Shown here: in pieces, positions 1 through 6,954 of the stretch
Position numbering within the stretch: the first letter of the stretch is position 1
Layout: every line of letters begins with the position of its first letter
Source of the DNA: VAZQ01 sp034669045
Lineage (GTDB): Bacteria > Pseudomonadota > Alphaproteobacteria > Rhizobiales > Xanthobacteraceae
Direction of reading: 5' to 3'
Assembly (NCBI GenBank): GCA_034669045.1
Contig: JAXDOD010000132.1
Location: forward strand, 1-16,239
DNA length: 16,239 nucleotides
The notes under the pieces: generated by a model
What the model was told of the DNA's origin: nothing
The model's input: only the letters and a program-made list of their open reading frames with translations
Database searches by the model: none
Translations under genes and position numbers: made by a program

Positions 1-114
1 GAGCGGTCCCTCGCCCTCATTCAACGCGACCTCGACGCAGGCTATGTTACGGCAGCCGCGGCGGAGCGCGACTACAGAATTACAATAAACGCCGACGGGA
101 AGGCGCAACGATAA
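1..114 (+). CDS. C-terminal end of probable hydantoinase B/oxoprolinase family protein (partial)
   Basis: An open frame enters from the left edge and ends with TAA at 112-114, leaving 37 residues. The tail contains RDLDAGYVTAAAAERDY, which resembles the usual C-terminus of HyuB/N-methylhydantoinase B proteins (a Gly-Tyr-Val-Ser/Thr stretch, then an alanine-rich helix and Arg-Asp-Tyr). In that family the B subunit works with HyuA in ATP-dependent opening of hydantoin or oxoproline-type rings in the cytoplasm. Only the tail is visible and no catalytic residue can be checked, so the call rests on this short motif. The next gene starts 21 bp downstream in the same direction, so the two may be co-transcribed; a binding protein beside hydantoinase genes would fit uptake of a related compound, which is inference. 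Confidence 0.55.
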   Translation, partial: ERSLALIQRDLDAGYVTAAAAERDYRITINADGKAQR

Positions 115-135
115 GGGTTGGAAGAGGAAACGAAC

Positions 136-1176
136 ATGCAGCGAGCGATTGCGGCCTTCGGTTTGTGCGGCGCTACGCTAGCCGTGTTGCAAGCTCCGGC
201 TGCCGCAGAGACCATCGAGGAGTTCTACCGCGGCAAGACCATCACGATTTACGTCGGCACTGGCGCCAATGCCGGCGCGGTGAGCGCCTATCCGACCGCG
301 ATCGCGCAGGTCATCAGGCGACATATTCCCGGCAATCCCAACGTCGTGGTCTCCTACATGCCGGGCGCGGGCGGGATCAAGGCCGCGACCTACATCGAGA
401 GCGTGGGGCCGCAGGATGGCACTGTCATCGGCGCGATCACGCGCGGATTCATGCTGGCGCCGCTGCTCAAGCTGCCGCAGGCGAATTTCCAGCCCCACAA
501 GTTCAGCTGGATCGGCAGCCCTTCGCGCACCGTCTCCATGGGCGCGCTGTGGAACGCCTGGACCCCGGCTCGCACCATCCAGGACGCGATGCAGCAGGAG
601 GTCATCGTCGGCGCCACCTCGATCGCGCAGGACACCGGCATCTTTCCGCGCGCGCTCAACCGGCTGCTCGGGACCAAATTCAAGATCGTCACCGGCTATG
701 CCAGCCTTGGCGCGGTCGACATCGCGATGGAGCGCGGCGAAGTGCAGGGCAAGATCGGGTCCACCTGGAAGTCGCTCAACAGCGGTCCGAGCGCGCATTG
801 GGTCAAGGACAGGATCGTCAACGTGATCGTGCAGCTTGGGGTGAAGAAGTCTCCCGACATCCCCGCCGACGTGCCGCTTGGCCTCGATCTCACCAAGACC
901 CCCGAGGACCGGCAGGTGCTCGAAGTCCTGTGCGCGCCGAGCGCGACCGGCTATCCCTCGTTCATGGGACCGGGCGTGCCCCGGGAGCGGGTCGAGGCGA
1001 TCCGCGCCGCCTATGCGGCCGCCCTGAAGGACCCGGAATTCGTCGAGGCGGTGCTCAAGGGCAGCCTCGATCTCGATCCGATCGGCGCCGACGAGCTCAC
1101 CGACACGGTGCGCAGCATCTATGCGCTGCCGCAAGCGACGATCGAGCGAGCGCGCGAATTGCTGCCCACGCAGTAG
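136..1176 (+). CDS. Bug/TctC-like periplasmic solute-binding protein, copy 1
   Basis: This predicted exported protein of 346 residues has a signal peptide at residues 1-24 (MQRAIAAF, a hydrophobic core, then an AAA cleavage site before ETIEEFYRGK). The mature part has hallmarks of the tripartite tricarboxylate transporter receptor (Bug/TctC) family: FYRGKTITIYVG near the mature N-terminus, HIPGNPNVVVSYMPGAGG, and a C-terminal DPEFVEAV helix. Such proteins capture small carboxylated solutes in the periplasm. No TctA/TctB membrane partner lies nearby, so it is an orphan receptor here. I chose ATG 136 because GAGGA at 124-128 lies 7 bases upstream; an in-frame TTG at 118 has no such site. It differs from copy 2 where the first ligand loop should be: copy 1 reads GTGANAGAVSAY instead of a Gly-Gly-x-Tyr-Asp-x-Tyr-Ala type loop, so its ligand may differ. 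The substrate is unknown. Confidence 0.85.
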   Translation: MQRAIAAFGLCGATLAVLQAPAAAETIEEFYRGKTITIYVGTGANAGAVSAYPTAIAQVIRRHIPGNPNVVVSYMPGAGGIKAATYIESVGPQDGTVIGAITRGFMLAPLLKLPQANFQPHKFSWIGSPSRTVSMGALWNAWTPARTIQDAMQQEVIVGATSIAQDTGIFPRALNRLLGTKFKIVTGYASLGAVDIAMERGEVQGKIGSTWKSLNSGPSAHWVKDRIVNVIVQLGVKKSPDIPADVPLGLDLTKTPEDRQVLEVLCAPSATGYPSFMGPGVPRERVEAIRAAYAAALKDPEFVEAVLKGSLDLDPIGADELTDTVRSIYALPQATIERARELLPTQ

Positions 1177-1230
1177 ATGCTTTCGAGTTGATCGCATGTC
1201 GCCGCACCATGGCCCGCCACCCCTGATCCC

Positions 1231-1378
1231 CACAGGCGCTAACTTAAGCCGCACGTGTCCCGGACGCGGTGCAGCGCGTAGCCCTTGCGTAGCGGTGCAC
1301 CGCAGATCCGGGACCGCCACAGGCCGAGATTGGAACGGCCCCGGCTGCGCCCCGGACACGGGCAAGTTAGCGCCTATG
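1231..1378. repeat. Inverted-repeat intergenic element, about 148 bp
   Basis: The ends are near-perfect inverted repeats: 1231-1245 matches the reverse complement of 1364-1378 at 14 of 15 positions, including a perfect 12-bp core AGGCGCTAACTT (1234-1245) / AAGTTAGCGCCT (1364-1375). Just inside, CGTGTCC (1254-1260) pairs with GGACACG (1354-1360). Nested within is a further hairpin: GTCCCGGA (1257-1264) pairs with TCCGGGAC (1307-1314), and CGGTGCA (1267-1273) with TGCACCG (1296-1302). The layout resembles the dispersed palindromic intergenic repeats common in Bradyrhizobium-type genomes. No open reading frame lies inside, so any mobility would have to be non-autonomous. I saw no clear target-site duplication. 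Confidence 0.7.
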
Positions 1379-1397
1379 CCCCTGCCGTCTCGCCGCG

Positions 1398-1447
1398 GCG
1401 ACGCTCCGCGTCGCATGGGGAGGGGAACCCCGGCGCCGCTCCTCCCC
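1398..1447. repeat. Tandem GC-rich hairpins
   Basis: GCGACGC (1398-1404) and GCGTCGC (1408-1414) form a perfect 7-bp stem with a 3-base loop. Immediately after, GGGGAGG (1417-1423) pairs with CCTCCCC (1441-1447) around the palindrome CGGCGCCG (1431-1438). They look like modules of the same intergenic repeat family and could also act as transcript-stabilising or terminating structures for the upstream gene, although no T-tract follows directly. Confidence 0.55.
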
Positions 1448-1498
1448 CTACACGCACGCGTTCTTTCTTTCTTTTTCTCCAAGCGAAAAGTCGTGCGG

Positions 1499-1553
1499 CT
1501 CCCCTCCCCGCGCGAGCGTCAGCGAGTGGCGGGCAGGGGTCGGGGATGGGGGG
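1499..1553. repeat. Inverted repeat overlapping the start of the second binding-protein gene
   Basis: The arms CTCCCCTCCCCG (1499-1510) and CGGGGATGGGGG (1541-1552) are complementary at 10 of 12 positions. C-rich and G-rich arms around a CGAGCG/AGCGAG centre resemble small palindromic intergenic repeats of proteobacteria. The right half overlaps the predicted GTG start at 1526 and encodes the arginine/glycine-rich first residues of the downstream protein. Confidence 0.55.
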
Positions 1554-2566
1554 TCGTCGCTTGCGTTGCAGGCGCGATTTTTGCGCTGTTCGCGCAGCCC
1601 GCCACCGCCGACGACATCGCCGACTTCTACAAAGGAAAAAGCGCGACGCTCTATCTCGGCTACCCGCCGGGCGGCGCCTACGACATCTACGCGCGGCTGA
1701 TCGCGCGCTATCTGGCGAGGCATATGCCCGGCAACCCGCAGTTCATCGTGCGCCACAAGCCCGGCGCCGCCTCCCTCAACCTGGTCAACGAGCTCTACAC
1801 GGTGATGCCGCGCGACGGCAGCGTCATCGGCATGTTCGCCCGGTCGGTGGCTTTGAACCGGCTGCTCGGCCGCGAAGGCACCAACTTCGATCCGGTCGCG
1901 TTCAACTGGATCGGCAGCGCCAACAACGAAGTGTCGGTCTGCGGGGTCTGGCACGGTGTCGGCGTGCGCTCGATCGAGGATTTCCTGTCGCGGCCGCTGG
2001 TGTTCGCGGCCAACGCGCCCGGCGCGGAATCCGACGTGTATCCGAACATGCTCAACAATCTCCTTGGCACCAAATTCAAGGTCGTGGCCGGCTATCCGGG
2101 GGTCAACGATCTCACGCTCGCGCTCGAACGCGGCGAGGCGGACGCCCGCTGCGGCTGGAGCTGGGGCGCATTGAAGGCCGCCAAGCCCGACTGGATCCGC
2201 GACAAGAAGCTCTACATCGCGGTCCAGTTCGCGACCCGCAAGCACCCCGAACTGCCCGCCGTCCCGCTCGTGCCCGAACTCGCCCGCACCGACCGCGAAC
2301 GCGCAGCGTTCGAGTTGATCCTGACGCAGCAAGTGATGGGCCGGCCGTTCGCGGCGCCGCCGAACGTGCCGGCCGAGCGCGTGGCGGCGTTGCGGCGCGC
2401 CTTCGTGCGCACGATGCAGGACCCTGAATTCCTGGTCGAGGCGGACAAGCTGCAGCTTGAAATCGCGCCGGTCGAGGGCGAGGCGCTGCAGGCCATGGTC
2501 GAGGGCATGTTCAAGTCGCTGCCAGACGTGGTCGAGGCCGCCCGCAAGGCCATCGGGCAGAAATGA
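1526..2566 (+). CDS. Bug/TctC-like periplasmic solute-binding protein, copy 2
   Basis: This is a predicted exported solute receptor of 346 residues, the same length as copy 1 and clearly its paralog: both share a FY(R/K)GK start of the mature domain, a PGNP turn, LLGTKFK(I/V)V, a Gly-Tyr, and an ALERGE/AMERGE helix. The ligand loop is canonical here (YPPGGAYDIYARL, about residues 47-59). The signal peptide is residues 1-28, with core VVACVAGAIFALF and an ATA cleavage site before DDIADFYKG. Role and family are as for copy 1, and no membrane partner is visible. The start is uncertain: GTG 1526 is the last plausible in-frame start before the signal core, but it lies inside an inverted repeat and has no good ribosome-binding site. 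An in-frame ATG at 1376 would add about 50 low-complexity residues and is unlikely. Confidence 0.82.
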   Translation: MAGRGRGWGVVACVAGAIFALFAQPATADDIADFYKGKSATLYLGYPPGGAYDIYARLIARYLARHMPGNPQFIVRHKPGAASLNLVNELYTVMPRDGSVIGMFARSVALNRLLGREGTNFDPVAFNWIGSANNEVSVCGVWHGVGVRSIEDFLSRPLVFAANAPGAESDVYPNMLNNLLGTKFKVVAGYPGVNDLTLALERGEADARCGWSWGALKAAKPDWIRDKKLYIAVQFATRKHPELPAVPLVPELARTDRERAAFELILTQQVMGRPFAAPPNVPAERVAALRRAFVRTMQDPEFLVEADKLQLEIAPVEGEALQAMVEGMFKSLPDVVEAARKAIGQK

Positions 2567-2590
2567 CCGCCATGTCCGGCCGCCGCGATG

Positions 2591-2624
2591 CCCCGCGCGC
2601 GGGGTAACGCGGCAATTTTGCCGC
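2591..2624 (+). terminator. Paired dyads after the second binding-protein gene, possible weak terminator
   Basis: CCCCGCGCGCGGGG (2591-2604) is a perfect 14-bp palindrome. GCGGCA (2609-2614) pairs with TGCCGC (2619-2624) around a 4-base loop, and a short T-run (AAGCTTTTC) follows. They lie 25-58 bp past the stop at 2566, where the transcript of copy 2 would be expected to end. The T-tract is short, so intrinsic termination is only a suggestion. Confidence 0.4.
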
Positions 2625-2646
2625 AAGCTTTTCAGATCGGGAGCCG

Positions 2647-2688
2647 TTACGGCGGCGCGCATATCGGCTATAAATCGGGCAATAGCCG
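2647..2688 (+). promoter_or_regulatory. Possible promoter with an overlapping 7-bp dyad (operator or leader hairpin)
   Basis: A TATAAA box lies at 2669-2674, with a weak TTACGG 16 bases upstream (2647-2652). Overlapping the box is a perfect inverted repeat, CGGCTAT (2665-2671) and ATAGCCG (2682-2688), separated by 10 bases and ending 8 bases before the GGAG ribosome-binding site (2697-2700). As DNA it could be a repressor operator; as RNA it would be a hairpin next to the ribosome-binding site. The -35 match is poor, so the promoter itself is tentative. Confidence 0.35.
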
Positions 2689-2707
2689 TCAGACCGGGAG
2701 CGCCACG

Positions 2708-3679
2708 ATGAAACGCCAAAATGCCTGTTTCGCAGCCGCCGTCACGATCCTGTTGCCGCTCGGCGCATCGCCGGCCGGTGCCGAGACGCTTGCGGTCTTC
2801 ACCAAGAGCGCGGGCAATCCGATCGCGCGGGCGGTGCGCGCCGGCGTCGACCAGGTTGCCAAGGCAAACAACTTCAAGGTGTTCAACTATATCCCGACCT
2901 CCGCCGACAACGTTGCGCAGCAGACCGCGCTGGTCGACGAGGCGATCAAGCTCAAGCCCGATGCGATCGTGTTCACGCCGGTCGACATCAAGGCCATGGT
3001 GCCGGCGGTGCAGAAGATCAACGCGGCCGGCATCCCGATGGTCAATGTCAGCGACCGGCTGACCGGCGGCGAGAGCATCGCGTTCATCGGCACCGATGAC
3101 TACGGCATTGCGGTCGAGACCGCGCGCACCTTGTTCAAGGCGATGGGAGGGAAGGGCAACGTGCTGGTGCTCGAAGGTCCCGAGACCATTCCGACCGCCG
3201 TCGGCCGCCTGCGCGGTTTCAAAGATGCGCTGAAGGAATTCCCGAACGTGAAGGTTACGCTTTCCAAGAACGCGATGTATGCCCGGCCGGCGGCTGCCGA
3301 TCTCATCAAGGCCATGCTGAAGCTGCGGCCGCCGCCGCAGGTCGACGGCGTTCTCGCCGCCAACGACGCGATGGCCTTCGGCGCGCTGGAGGCGTTCAAG
3401 GAAGCGAAAATGAAAATACCGCCGATCGTCGGGATCAATGCCAGCAAGGAAGCGGTCGACTTCATCAAGTCGGGCGAAATGCTCGCCAGCGGCGACTACA
3501 ACGGCCTGATCGAAGGCTGCCTCGGGGCCGAGATCGCGATCCGCACCCTGAAGAAGCAGCCAGCGCCGAAAGAAATCATGGCGAAGACCTCGGTCGTCGA
3601 CAAGAGCAACGTCCAGGAGTACGAGACGCCGGTCGAGCGGCGTCCCTGCCCGACGTTGGAGAGCATCGCGATCAAGTGA
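2708..3679 (+). CDS. RbsB-like sugar ABC transporter substrate-binding protein
   Basis: This predicted periplasmic binding protein of 323 residues belongs to the type I, LacI/RbsB-like fold (Peripla_BP_4). The signal peptide is MKRQNACF plus a hydrophobic core, ending ASPAGA before ETLAVF (about residue 24). Visible family features are the N-terminal beta strand LAVFTKSAGNP, the DAIVFTPVDIKAMVPAVQKINAAGIPMV strand-helix pair, GTDDYGIAVETAR, GNVLVLEGP, GRLRGFKDAL, and the hinge-side ANDAMAFGALEAFKEA with VGINAS. Such proteins deliver ribose-type sugars or polyols to an ABC permease in the inner membrane. No ATPase or permease gene adjoins it: the next gene is xseA, so it is an orphan receptor. 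ATG 2708 follows GGAG at 2697-2700 with 7-base spacing. The ligand cannot be named. Confidence 0.88.
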   Translation: MKRQNACFAAAVTILLPLGASPAGAETLAVFTKSAGNPIARAVRAGVDQVAKANNFKVFNYIPTSADNVAQQTALVDEAIKLKPDAIVFTPVDIKAMVPAVQKINAAGIPMVNVSDRLTGGESIAFIGTDDYGIAVETARTLFKAMGGKGNVLVLEGPETIPTAVGRLRGFKDALKEFPNVKVTLSKNAMYARPAAADLIKAMLKLRPPPQVDGVLAANDAMAFGALEAFKEAKMKIPPIVGINASKEAVDFIKSGEMLASGDYNGLIEGCLGAEIAIRTLKKQPAPKEIMAKTSVVDKSNVQEYETPVERRPCPTLESIAIK

Positions 3680-3773
3680 GCCTGCAGGTCGAAGCGGCTT
3701 TGGGTTGTGGCTTCCGGTCCGGCTTCGTCTTCGGCCGGCCGTGGAATATTGACCGTTTGTTTGCCTGGCACCG

Positions 3774-5369
3774 ATGAACGAACCGCGCCTCAATATCGTG
3801 GAATGGACCGTCTCGGCGCTCTCGACGGCTTTGCGCAAGACGGTCGAGGATGCCTATGGCTACGTGCGCGTGCGCGGCGAGATTTCGGGCTTCAAGGGCC
3901 CCTCCCCGTCCGGCCACGTCTACCTCCGGCTCAAGGACGACAAGGCGGTGCTCGAGGCGGTGATCTGGAAGACCACGTTCGGGCGCCTGCGAATGCCGCC
4001 GCAGGAGGGGCTCGAAGTGATCGTGACCGGCAGGCTGACGACCTTCGCCGGCTCCTCCAAGTACCAGATCGTAATCGAGACGCTCGAGCCCGCCGGCCTG
4101 GGCGCGCTGATGGCGCTGCTCGAGCAGCGCAAGAAGACGCTCGCGGCCGAAGGCCTGTTCGACGCCGCCCGCAAGCAGCTCCTGCCCTACCTGCCGGACG
4201 TGATCGGCGTCGTCACCTCGCCGACCGGCGCGGTCATCCGCGACATCCTGCACCGGCTCGCCGACCGGTTTCCCCGTCATGTCATTGTCTGGCCGGTGCG
4301 CGTCCAAGGCGAGGGCTCGGCCGCGGAGGTGGCGGCGGCGATTGCCGGCTTCAACGCGCTCCCGCCGCTTGGCTTGATCCGCAAGCCCGATCTCCTGATC
4401 ATCGCCCGCGGCGGCGGCTCGCTCGAAGACCTGTGGTCGTTCAACGAGGAGATCGTGGTACGGGCAGCGGCCGAGAGCATGATTCCGCTGATGTCCGCCG
4501 TCGGCCACGAAACCGACGTGACCCTGATCGACTTTGCCGCCGACAGGCGCGCGCCGACCCCGACGGCCGCCGCCGAGATGGCGGTTCCGGTGCGCGCCGA
4601 GCTTCTCATCGCGGTCGACAGCCTCGCCCGCCGCACGCTCGCATGCTGGCAGCGATGCCAGGAGGCGCGCCGTTCGGAATTGCGCGCCGCGGCGCGTGCA
4701 TTGCCCGGCGCCGAGGAATTGTTCGCTCTGCCGCGACAGCGGCTCGACCACGCGGCGGCGCGGCTGCCGCGTGCGCTCATCGCCAATGCTCAATTGCATC
4801 ACACCGCCTACCACCGGATCGCCGGCCGGCTGACGCCGCAGGCATTGCGGATGCGGATCGCGCGCGAATGCACACAGACGGCCGCGCTGGCGCAGCGTGC
4901 GGGCCAGTGCCTGCGGGTGCACGTCGAGCGGCGGCGGGACCGTTTCGACGCGCTGTCGCAGCGGCTCGACTTGGCGCGCGCCGCCTATGCGAGCGCGCGC
5001 AGGACGCAAATTGGCCGCGGGCGCGAGCGCGTGCTCGCATTCCACAATCGGACCCGGCTGGCTTTCGACGCGCTCTTCAATGGCAAGGTGGCGCGACTCG
5101 AGCGGGCCGAGCGGTTGCTCGTCGCGGTATCTTATCGCGGCGTGCTGGCGCGCGGCTTTGCGCTCGTGCGCGATCTCGAGGGCACCCCCCTGCGTACGGC
5201 CGGCTCGATTCGAGCGGCGCAGCCGTTGCAGATCGAATTCTCCGACGGCCGCGTGCGGGCGCGCGCCGAGCGCGACGGCGCGTCGGCTGCGACGCCGCCA
5301 TCTTTGCCCAAGCCGCGCCGCCGTGGCGGCGGCAGCGCCGAAGGCCAGGGCAACCTGTTCGGCAGTTGA
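3774..5369 (+). CDS. xseA: Exodeoxyribonuclease VII large subunit
   Basis: XseA is the catalytic large subunit of exonuclease VII, which with several XseB copies degrades single-stranded DNA from both ends into short oligonucleotides in the cytoplasm. The protein has 531 residues. An N-terminal OB-fold covers about residues 7-100 (VRVRGEISGFKGPSPSGHVYL). The family motifs follow: GVVTSPTGAVIRDI (145-158), ARGGGSLEDLWSFNEE (211-226), and SAVGHETDVTLIDFAADRR from 241, followed by a PTPTAAAE segment. A long Arg/Ala-rich helical region (about 270-430), likely the coiled coil, precedes a short C-terminal domain. It is longer than E. coli XseA (456 residues), as is common in alphaproteobacteria. 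ATG 3774 is the only sensible start, although its ribosome-binding site is weak. xseB is not in the window. The DUF2093 gene follows downstream, a familiar pairing in this order. Confidence 0.96.
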   Translation: MNEPRLNIVEWTVSALSTALRKTVEDAYGYVRVRGEISGFKGPSPSGHVYLRLKDDKAVLEAVIWKTTFGRLRMPPQEGLEVIVTGRLTTFAGSSKYQIVIETLEPAGLGALMALLEQRKKTLAAEGLFDAARKQLLPYLPDVIGVVTSPTGAVIRDILHRLADRFPRHVIVWPVRVQGEGSAAEVAAAIAGFNALPPLGLIRKPDLLIIARGGGSLEDLWSFNEEIVVRAAAESMIPLMSAVGHETDVTLIDFAADRRAPTPTAAAEMAVPVRAELLIAVDSLARRTLACWQRCQEARRSELRAAARALPGAEELFALPRQRLDHAAARLPRALIANAQLHHTAYHRIAGRLTPQALRMRIARECTQTAALAQRAGQCLRVHVERRRDRFDALSQRLDLARAAYASARRTQIGRGRERVLAFHNRTRLAFDALFNGKVARLERAERLLVAVSYRGVLARGFALVRDLEGTPLRTAGSIRAAQPLQIEFSDGRVRARAERDGASAATPPSLPKPRRRGGGSAEGQGNLFGS

Positions 5370-5715
5370 AAGGCAACGACAGCTGCCGCAACAGCCACTC
5401 CGCGACACACTTCTGCGCATCGGCGCGCGCCCGCCACCATCTGCTGGCAGGCGCCAGCCAGCGCCCACGCGTCGGCGCCGCCGGTCAAAGGTCCGGCGCA
5501 ACGAAGATGCATCCTCGGGCGTTCTGCGCCGATTTTAGCATGAAACGGCGTCTCGGGCCGATCCGGCATTTACAATTGACCGGTTACACGGACCAGCCGA
5601 ATGATTATGTTGGGCGCGTCCGCAGACGGGCGGGCGCCACAATGGCGCAGCCCTCGCAGGTTTGGCTGCCTTCACGGCGCAGCCTCCGCAAGCTCGCTGC
5701 GGCGCGGAGACCGAT
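5370..5715. other. 346-bp stretch between xseA and the DUF2093 gene, no gene seen
   Basis: I find no supported gene here. A 60-codon frame (5540-5722) is arginine-rich and lacks a ribosome-binding site. The stretch contains TTGACC at 5576-5581, which might serve as a -35 box for the DUF2093 gene, but no convincing -10 lies at the right distance. It also holds short dyads such as CGCAGC...GCTGCG just before the DUF2093 start. The long spacing suggests the small downstream gene has its own promoter. Confidence 0.5.
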
Positions 5716-5943
5716 GTGCTGAATCGTTTCGACCGTTCTTCTCCGATGGCCGGCGAGGCCGAGATCAAATATCTCGACGGGGATTTTCGCGTGCTGCGGC
5801 CTGGCGCCTTCGTGCGCTGCGCCGTCACCGGCACGCCGATCCCGCTCGAAGAGCTGAAATACTGGAGCGTCGACCTGCAGGAACCCTATGTCTCGCCGGA
5901 GGCCGTGCTGCAGCGGCATTTCCCGGAACGGGTCAAGCGTTGA
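5716..5943 (+). CDS. DUF2093 family small protein
   Basis: This small soluble protein has 75 residues. It matches the DUF2093 family, found mainly in alphaproteobacteria, through its core EIKYLDGDFRVLRPGAFVRC followed by AVTGTPIPLEELKYWSVD and a C-terminal YVSPEAVLQRHF. No biochemical function is known to me. I chose GTG 5716 because GGAG at 5706-5709 sits 6 bases upstream and it yields the LNRFDRS opening that I recall for the family; ATG 5746 would drop ten residues. The gene faces lpxK, and the two stops are 6 bp apart. Its repeated position between xseA and lpxK in related genomes, from memory, hints at a housekeeping role without defining it. Confidence 0.85.
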   Translation: MLNRFDRSSPMAGEAEIKYLDGDFRVLRPGAFVRCAVTGTPIPLEELKYWSVDLQEPYVSPEAVLQRHFPERVKR

Positions 5944-5956
5944 GCGTTTTCAGCGC
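5937..5956. terminator. Hairpin joining the stop codons of DUF2093 and lpxK
   Basis: GCGTTGA (5937-5943) pairs with TCAGCGC (5950-5956), with one G-T wobble and a 6-base loop. Each arm contains one of the two converging stop codons. It could act as a compact bidirectional terminator or anti-read-through structure, but no strong T-tract is present on either side. Confidence 0.35.
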
Positions 5957-6954
5957 GCCGCCGCGATGCGCGCGAGCAATAGCGCCTGGAACGCAGCCTC
6001 GTCCTCGAGCACCAGCGTCACCGGCAGCGCCTGTGCACGGGCGGCGAGTTCCACCGTCGCGGTCTCGCCCTGCAGCCGCACCAGGTCCTTTTCCGTCGTC
6101 ACCAGGGTAAGATTTTCCCGCGCGGCGCGCTCGCACAAGGTCTTCGCCTCCGCGGCCGTATAGCGATGGTGGTCAGCGAAGCTCGACGTCGCCGCGACCG
6201 CGATCCCGGCGTGGCGCAGCGTTGCGAACAGTTTCTCCGGCTCGCCGATGCCCGCGAAGGCGAGCACGCGGGCTGCGCCGAGCGCGGCCAGCGCGCGGAC
6301 GTCGGGATGAAGCGCGGCGTGAAACACCGGGATGCTGCGCTGCGCGGCCGCGGCGAGGACATGCGCGGAACCAGATGCTGCACCGACCACGATCACGGCC
6401 TGCGCGCGCGCGAACTGCGCGGCCAACGGCGCCCGCAACGGACCAGCGGGAATCACCCGGCGATTGCCGACGCCGCGCCGCCCGTCGACGACCAGCACCG
6501 AGAAATCCTTGGCCAGCGACGGATTCTGGAAGCCGTCATCCATCACGATGACGCTCGCGCCGGCGCCGACTGCCGCCTGCGCGCCCTTGACGCGGTCGCG
6601 CGCCACGATGGTCGGGGTAGCGTGTGCGAGGAGCAGCGGCTCGTCGCCCACGTCGGCCGCCCGATGCCGCCCCGGATCCACCTGCAGCGGTCCGGCCAGC
6701 CGTCCGCCATAGCCGCGGCTGAGCAGCACCGGACGCTCGCCCGCCGTGCGCAGCATGCGCGCCACCGCCAGCGCCGTCGGCGTCTTGCCGGCGCCCCCGA
6801 CGGTCGGGTTGCCGATGCACACCACCGGCACCCCGGCACGGCGGCCGGGGCGCGCCAGACGACACGCGGCGACGGCACCATAGATCGCGGCCGCAGGCGC
6901 CAGCAGAGTGGCCTCGAGGCCGGCCGCGCGCCACCAGAACGGCGGCTCACGCAT
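5950..6954 (-). CDS. lpxK: Tetraacyldisaccharide 4'-kinase
   Basis: LpxK phosphorylates the 4' position of tetraacyldisaccharide-1-phosphate to give lipid IVA on the cytoplasmic face of the inner membrane. The protein has 334 residues (E. coli 328). The N-terminus FWWRAAGLEATLLAPAAAIY is a membrane-associating helix. Next come the P-loop GNPTVGGAGKTPT (48-60), SRGYGG (79-84), DVGDEP (101-106), VARDR (117-121) and MDDGFQN (138-144, the acidic catalytic region), then GNRRVIPAGPLRAP (163-176) and a late TTEKDLVRL. I chose ATG 6954, which gives the typical MREPxFWW opening; GTG 6963 would add three residues. The start overlaps the end of waaA by 8 bp, so the two are translationally coupled. It is the last gene of the - strand unit. 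Confidence 0.95.
   Translation of the reverse strand: MREPPFWWRAAGLEATLLAPAAAIYGAVAACRLARPGRRAGVPVVCIGNPTVGGAGKTPTALAVARMLRTAGERPVLLSRGYGGRLAGPLQVDPGRHRAADVGDEPLLLAHATPTIVARDRVKGAQAAVGAGASVIVMDDGFQNPSLAKDFSVLVVDGRRGVGNRRVIPAGPLRAPLAAQFARAQAVIVVGAASGSAHVLAAAAQRSIPVFHAALHPDVRALAALGAARVLAFAGIGEPEKLFATLRHAGIAVAATSSFADHHRYTAAEAKTLCERAARENLTLVTTEKDLVRLQGETATVELAARAQALPVTLVLEDEAAFQALLLARIAAAR

Larger units (their letters stand above)
1177..1525. other. 349-bp intergenic stretch between tandem binding-protein genes, filled with palindromic repeats
   Basis: I see no convincing gene in this gap. It holds three adjacent dyad-rich blocks: a 148-bp inverted-repeat element (1231-1378), a pair of GC-rich hairpins (1398-1447), and a pyrimidine tract of TTTC repeats (about 1461-1480) leading into a third inverted repeat that begins at 1499 and overlaps the next gene. 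A frame open through this region would give an arginine/proline-rich peptide typical of translated GC-rich non-coding DNA. Confidence 0.8.

Noticed and set aside
1448..3838. A very long open frame on the - strand opposite the two receptor genes
   Set aside because: Its translation is rich in Arg, His, Asp and Gly without family motifs, and it mirrors genuine + strand genes with signal peptides. Long antisense frames are expected in high-GC DNA.
3672..5501. A 609-codon open frame on the - strand opposite xseA
   Set aside because: It lies antisense to a clearly recognised xseA and has low-complexity Arg/Ala/Gly composition without recognisable domains.
5540..5722. A 60-codon + strand frame before the DUF2093 gene
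   Set aside because: There is no ribosome-binding site, the composition is arginine-rich, it overlaps the DUF2093 start, and I recognise no family.
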